This document shows, in pieces, positions 60,031 to 64,000 of a DNA stretch of 64,000 nucleotides (position 1 is the stretch's first letter; each line of letters begins with the position of its first letter). A program made the position numbers and the translations under genes. Origin of the DNA: DATFAS01 sp035254305 (lineage in GTDB: Bacteria > Bacillota > Bacilli > Aneurinibacillales > RAOX-1); NCBI GenBank assembly GCA_035254305.1, contig DATFAS010000002.1, forward strand, positions 1-64,000, read 5' to 3'. A model generated the notes under the pieces. The model did not search any database and was not told where the DNA came from. It saw nothing but the letters and a program-made list of their open reading frames with translations.

Positions 60031-62765
60031 TATGCTTTTTCCTTTATTTTGAAGGCTTCCATTAATAATCGTGGAAATCCAACTGCAAACGTAGGAATAG
60101 CAGAACATATAAGAATAAGAATCCATTCCCCCATTCCTAGCGGAACAGTTTTAAAAATAGGCTGCATCACAGGCCAATACATAACTCCTAAAAGTAATAA
60201 AACAGAAATCAAAACAGCTAATACCAAATATTTATTTTGCAATGGATTTCTATGGAAAACAGATCGTTCACTTCGGCAATCAAACACATGAATTAATTGA
60301 GCCATTACAAGTGTTGCAAAGGCTACAGTTTGAGCTTTCTCTAAATGGCTAGGATCCGCTTGTAGTGTAACCCAGAAGGCTGCAAGTGTACAGATCCCAA
60401 TGAGTAATCCTCTTGAAATAATCTTCCAGCCAAGCCCTCTAGAAAAGATACTTTCCTTACCCGATCTAGGTGGGCGCTTCATCGTATTGGCTTCGGGCTG
60501 ATCTACCCCTAATGCCATTGCCGGCAAGCCATCTGTAACAAGATTCACCCAGAGAATTTGGATAGGGATTAGAGGAAGCGGCATTCCTGCCATCATGGCT
60601 AGAAACATCACAAGAATCTCTCCCACATTCGAAGCTAATAAATATCGGATAAACTTACGAATGTTATCATAAATGGTTCTACCTTCTTCAATAGCTGCCT
60701 CAATCGTAGTAAAATTATCATCAGCGAGTACGAGAGAAGATGCTTCCTTCGAGACATCGGTTCCTGTAATCCCCATTGCAACCCCAATATTGGCGGCTTT
60801 AATGGCAGGAGCATCATTGACCCCATCCCCAGTCATGGCTACAACATGTCCATTCGCTTGCAATGCACGAACAATCTGTAGCTTATGTTCTGGAGAAACA
60901 CGGGCATAGACGTAGATATTTTCCACTTTTTGCTGGAATTCATCTTGCGTCATATTATATAAATCCTGCCCATTTATTGTCAACCCGCCCTTAGGGATAA
61001 TCCCTAACTTCCTCGCTATTGCTTCTGCCGTTGTTTGATGGTCCCCTGTTATCATCACAGTCTTAATACCCGCTTGGCGGCACTTATAAATCGCGTCTTT
61101 CACTTCTTCGCGTGGCGGATCGATCATGCCGCATAATCCTACAAATACTAGATCACGCTCTGCTGTCGACTCATCTATTACCCTCTCCGAGTTATTGGGT
61201 TCACGATAGGCAACAGCAAGAACACGTAGTGCAAGTCCTGCCATGGATTGATTTTGCTCAAGGATTTGCTTCTTTATAGATGGGGTGAGAGCTGTAACCC
61301 CTCCATTCCATAAAATCTTCGTACAGCGTGAGAGGAGAATGTCAGGTGCTCCCTTCACAGCTACTTGCTGAGTGCCACGATCATTCCGAACGAGCACGGA
61401 CATCATCTTACGTTCCGAATCAAAAGGAAATTCCTTGACACGATCCCACCTAATTACTGAATTTGGGTCTATTCCAGCTTTATAGGACACAACGAGTAAC
61501 GCACCTTCTGTTGGGTCTCCGATAATCGTCCATTCCTTCTTTTCTTTCCCCATCATGGACTTCTTTGCTACCTTCTCTTTTGAGAGCTGAGCATTATTAC
61601 ACAAAAAACTAAGTTCAAGTAATTTCATAAGGCCCGAATTTTTCTGAGGATGAACCTCATTACCCTCATGAAAAAATTCTCCTACTGGATGATAACCCGT
61701 TCCGCTTACTTCTATTCTTTTCCCATCTACCCATAGTTCACTGACGGTCATTTTGTTTTGGGTTAAGGTTCCTGTCTTGTCGGAGCAAATTACCGTCGCA
61801 CATCCCAGTGTTTCTACAGATGGAAGCTTACGAACAATAGCTCGACGTTTAATCATTCTTTGCACACCTAAAGCCAGGGCGATGGTAACGATCGCAGGTA
61901 GTCCTTCAGGAATGGCAGCTACAGCCAAACTGACACCTGCTAAAAACATCTGATAAGGATTATGATCATGCATGATTCCTGCAACTACGACTAATGCAGT
62001 GAGGGCAAGTGCAACAACGATAAGGATCTTACCTAGCTGTTCAAGTCTTTGTTGGAGTGGTGTTTGCATCGCCTCTGTGGATTGGATGAGATCGGCTATT
62101 TTACCCATTTCCGTTTTCATTCCCGTTCCAATAACGATTCCTTGCCCCGTTCCTCTGGTCACAAGAGTACCCATGAACGCCATATTGGATTGATCCCCTA
62201 AGGAAACATCCTTTTTTTGAATCGTATTATCCATTTTCATGACGGGAACAGACTCACCCGTTAATGCAGATTCCTCGACATGAAGACCATTACCGGAAAC
62301 AATTCGAATATCTGCAGGGATCCGATCTCCCCCTTCGAAATATACGAGATCTCCTGGAACAATTTCCTTAGCTGGAATTTTCTTAAGCTCCCCATCTCGA
62401 ATCACATGGGCAGTTGGAGCAGTAAGCTCCTTAAGGGCTCCAAGTGATTTCTCCGCTTTGTACTCCTGGACAAAACCTAGAATTCCATTGAGGATGACAA
62501 TAGCAATAATCGTAATCGCATCCGTATATTCACCAAGCAAGCCGGATATTAATGTAGCCGCAAGCAGCACTAATACCATGAAATCCTTAAACTGACCAAG
62601 AAGAAGCATCCAAGCGGATACCTTTTCTTTTTCTTCTAGAATGTTTTCACCGACCTGCTCCAATCGTTCTTTTGCTGCTTTACTAGACAGCCCTTTCATC
62701 AAATCTGTTTGCATGACTTCCATACATTCCTGTGCGGATTGATTGTACCATTGCTTTATATCCAT
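60030..62765 (-). CDS. yloB: P-type calcium-transporting ATPase (YloB)
   Basis: Calcium pump of the SERCA/PMR1 type; in B. subtilis YloB is linked to calcium transport and spore heat resistance. The 911 residues show actuator motif LTGESVPV near 180, phosphorylation site CSDKTGTLTQNKM near 328, MITGDHQTTA and MTGDGVNDAPAIKAA near 690. About ten membrane helices are present, with four after the ATP domain. I chose the ATG at 62765 behind GGGAGGAACTGAAG. A longer frame to 62870 is not supported. Confidence 0.95.
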   Translation of the reverse strand: MDIKQWYNQSAQECMEVMQTDLMKGLSSKAAKERLEQVGENILEEKEKVSAWMLLLGQFKDFMVLVLLAATLISGLLGEYTDAITIIAIVILNGILGFVQEYKAEKSLGALKELTAPTAHVIRDGELKKIPAKEIVPGDLVYFEGGDRIPADIRIVSGNGLHVEESALTGESVPVMKMDNTIQKKDVSLGDQSNMAFMGTLVTRGTGQGIVIGTGMKTEMGKIADLIQSTEAMQTPLQQRLEQLGKILIVVALALTALVVVAGIMHDHNPYQMFLAGVSLAVAAIPEGLPAIVTIALALGVQRMIKRRAIVRKLPSVETLGCATVICSDKTGTLTQNKMTVSELWVDGKRIEVSGTGYHPVGEFFHEGNEVHPQKNSGLMKLLELSFLCNNAQLSKEKVAKKSMMGKEKKEWTIIGDPTEGALLVVSYKAGIDPNSVIRWDRVKEFPFDSERKMMSVLVRNDRGTQQVAVKGAPDILLSRCTKILWNGGVTALTPSIKKQILEQNQSMAGLALRVLAVAYREPNNSERVIDESTAERDLVFVGLCGMIDPPREEVKDAIYKCRQAGIKTVMITGDHQTTAEAIARKLGIIPKGGLTINGQDLYNMTQDEFQQKVENIYVYARVSPEHKLQIVRALQANGHVVAMTGDGVNDAPAIKAANIGVAMGITGTDVSKEASSLVLADDNFTTIEAAIEEGRTIYDNIRKFIRYLLASNVGEILVMFLAMMAGMPLPLIPIQILWVNLVTDGLPAMALGVDQPEANTMKRPPRSGKESIFSRGLGWKIISRGLLIGICTLAAFWVTLQADPSHLEKAQTVAFATLVMAQLIHVFDCRSERSVFHRNPLQNKYLVLAVLISVLLLLGVMYWPVMQPIFKTVPLGMGEWILILICSAIPTFAVGFPRLLMEAFKIKEKA

Positions 62766-62929
62766 CTTCAGTTCCTCCCCCCTACCAATTGATTTAAACC
62801 CCACTGATGGGCTTATCCCTAAAAAGAACATATTCAGACAAGCGTTAAAAAATGATTTGATTTTACCCAACCCTGTGTTTTGGTTTATACTTACTTGAAA
62901 GTATTACGGGAAGAACGGAGGGCAGATCA

Positions 62930-64000
62930 ATGGCATTTGATGGCCTGGTAACTAAATCAATTGTAAATGAATGCAACGAATTCCTACTTGGAGGTAGAAT
63001 TTCTAAAATTCATCAGCCTTCAGAATCAGATATCATCTTGCAAATTCGGGCAAATGGTGTGAACCACCGCTTATTACTTTCAGCCAATGCAAGCTACCCA
63101 CGCTTCCATCTAAGTAAGGAAAGTCTTGGTAACCCAATAGAACCCCCTATGTTCTGTATGCTTCTAAGAAAACACTGCGAAGGTGCTGTGATAGAATCGA
63201 TCTCACAAGTTGGCATGGAGAGGATTGTCTACTTCGAATTGAAAATGCGGGATGAACTTGGTGACTGGAAACGACGCCATCTCGTAATGGAAATTATGGG
63301 GAGACACAGCAATATTCTTCTTGTAGATCCTGATAGAGATTTAATATTAGATGGTATCCATCATGTAACCCCTGGTATGAGTAGGCACCGAGTTGTGCTT
63401 CCCGGTCGCCCCTATATAGCTCCACCTGAACAAAGCAAGATGGATCCTCTTTCGGTTAATAAGGAAGATTTTCTATCCAGATTAGATTTTAATTCAGGAA
63501 AAATGGACAAACAGCTTGTTGATCATTTTTCCGGAGTAAGCCCCCTTGTAGCAAGAGAAATCTTATTTCGCAGCCAGCTTTCTGGTAGAGAAGGTCTATG
63601 GAGCTCCTTTGAAAGTATGATGAGGGACATCCAGGACAGTAGGTACCATCCTCAAATCGTAGAAACAGGGGAAAAATCCTATTTTTCAGTTGTTGAACTT
63701 ACAAGCCTTAAAGGAAAGAAGCAATCCTTCTCCTCTCCTAGCTCTTGCATAGAAGCCTATTACTTTGGAAAAGCAGAGCGTGATGCAGTCAAACAACGTG
63801 CACATGATCTAATACGTTTTGCTAGTAGTGAACTAGATAAAAATATTAAAAAAATTAGTAAGTTAGAAAATACCCTTAAGGAATCTGAGCAGGCAGATCA
63901 GTTTCGCCTATTTGGTGAATTACTTACCGCCCATCTTCATGAACTGCAGAAAGGAGACACAGTGGCTAAGGTCATTAATTATTATGAAGAGGAAATGACC
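62930..64000 (+). CDS. rqcH: Ribosome quality control protein RqcH (NFACT), 3' end beyond window
   Basis: Binds stalled 50S subunits and adds C-terminal alanine tails that mark the product for decay. The family also includes fibronectin-binding FbpA. The 357 codons seen show the NFACT-N start MAFDGLVTKSIVNECNEFLL and RKHCEGAVIESISQVGMERI. MEIMGRHSNILLV near 125 is followed by a helical coiled-coil part that begins near 300. An ACGGAGGG site precedes the ATG. It stands divergent from yloB as in Bacillus. Confidence 0.95.
   Translation, partial: MAFDGLVTKSIVNECNEFLLGGRISKIHQPSESDIILQIRANGVNHRLLLSANASYPRFHLSKESLGNPIEPPMFCMLLRKHCEGAVIESISQVGMERIVYFELKMRDELGDWKRRHLVMEIMGRHSNILLVDPDRDLILDGIHHVTPGMSRHRVVLPGRPYIAPPEQSKMDPLSVNKEDFLSRLDFNSGKMDKQLVDHFSGVSPLVAREILFRSQLSGREGLWSSFESMMRDIQDSRYHPQIVETGEKSYFSVVELTSLKGKKQSFSSPSSCIEAYYFGKAERDAVKQRAHDLIRFASSELDKNIKKISKLENTLKESEQADQFRLFGELLTAHLHELQKGDTVAKVINYYEEEMT

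Noticed and set aside
1..64000. CRISPR arrays, insertion sequences, rRNA and tRNA genes
   Set aside because: None was seen on reading both strands; repeats found were short and local.

Overview
The window is a stretch of a low-GC, Gram-positive, endospore-forming chromosome (Bacillales-like). The evidence is the topA-dprA-sucDC / rnhB-rbgA-lepB-rplS-trmD-rimM-ylqD-khpA-rpsP-ffh-ylxM-ftsY-smc-rnc / fab / rpmF-yceD / recG-yloU-rpmB-spoVM-rpe-rsgA-prkC-prpC-rlmN-rsmB-fmt-def-priA-coaBC-rpoZ-gmk-remA-yicC-yloB-rqcH order, which runs like the ylo-ylq region of Bacillus subtilis read backwards. Sporulation genes (sda, spoVM, ylbJ) are also present. Genus cannot be decided from sequence reading alone. 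I saw no rRNA, tRNA, insertion sequence, prophage or CRISPR array.

Layout. Positions 1-4.9 kb hold topA (cut by the window edge), dprA and sucDC on the minus strand. At 5.2-7.0 kb are comM and sda on the plus strand, with a cluster of DnaA-box-like sites in front of sda. At 7.2-21.9 kb is a long minus-strand block for RNA processing, ribosome assembly, protein targeting and chromosome condensation (yraN, FlhB/FliK-like genes, rnhB, rbgA, lepB, rplS, trmD, rimM, ylqD, khpA, rpsP, ffh, ylxM, ftsY, smc, rnc). At 21.9-28.1 kb is a fatty-acid and phospholipid operon, fapR-plsX-fabH-fabD-fabG-acpP-fabF, behind one FapR operator and a good SigA-type promoter. At 28.2-34.9 kb are rpmF-yceD, tmcAL and the ylb cluster (sepM, ylbK, ylbJ, coaD, rsmD).

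Positions 34.9-37.2 kb form a 2.3-kb region with no gene above 50 codons that I trust. It holds four or five probable small genes, several intrinsic terminators on both strands, and a candidate structured RNA in the synteny position of the sporulation RNA csfG. This is the least ordinary part of the window. At 37.2-42.0 kb is a complete pyruvate dehydrogenase operon pdhABCD. At 42.0-64 kb is the recG-to-rqcH block, including the 26-residue SpoVM gene.

The window therefore joins core information processing (tRNA and rRNA modification, SRP, ribosome assembly, translation rescue), envelope lipid synthesis controlled by malonyl-CoA through FapR, entry of pyruvate into the TCA cycle (PDH plus succinyl-CoA synthetase), and sporulation control. 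Most genes are ordinary. The points that deserve a second look are the small-gene region at 35-37 kb, fapR lacking any in-frame ATG/GTG/TTG where its start should be, the DnaA boxes before sda, and a promoter flanked by an 18-bp direct repeat upstream of ylxM-ffh.
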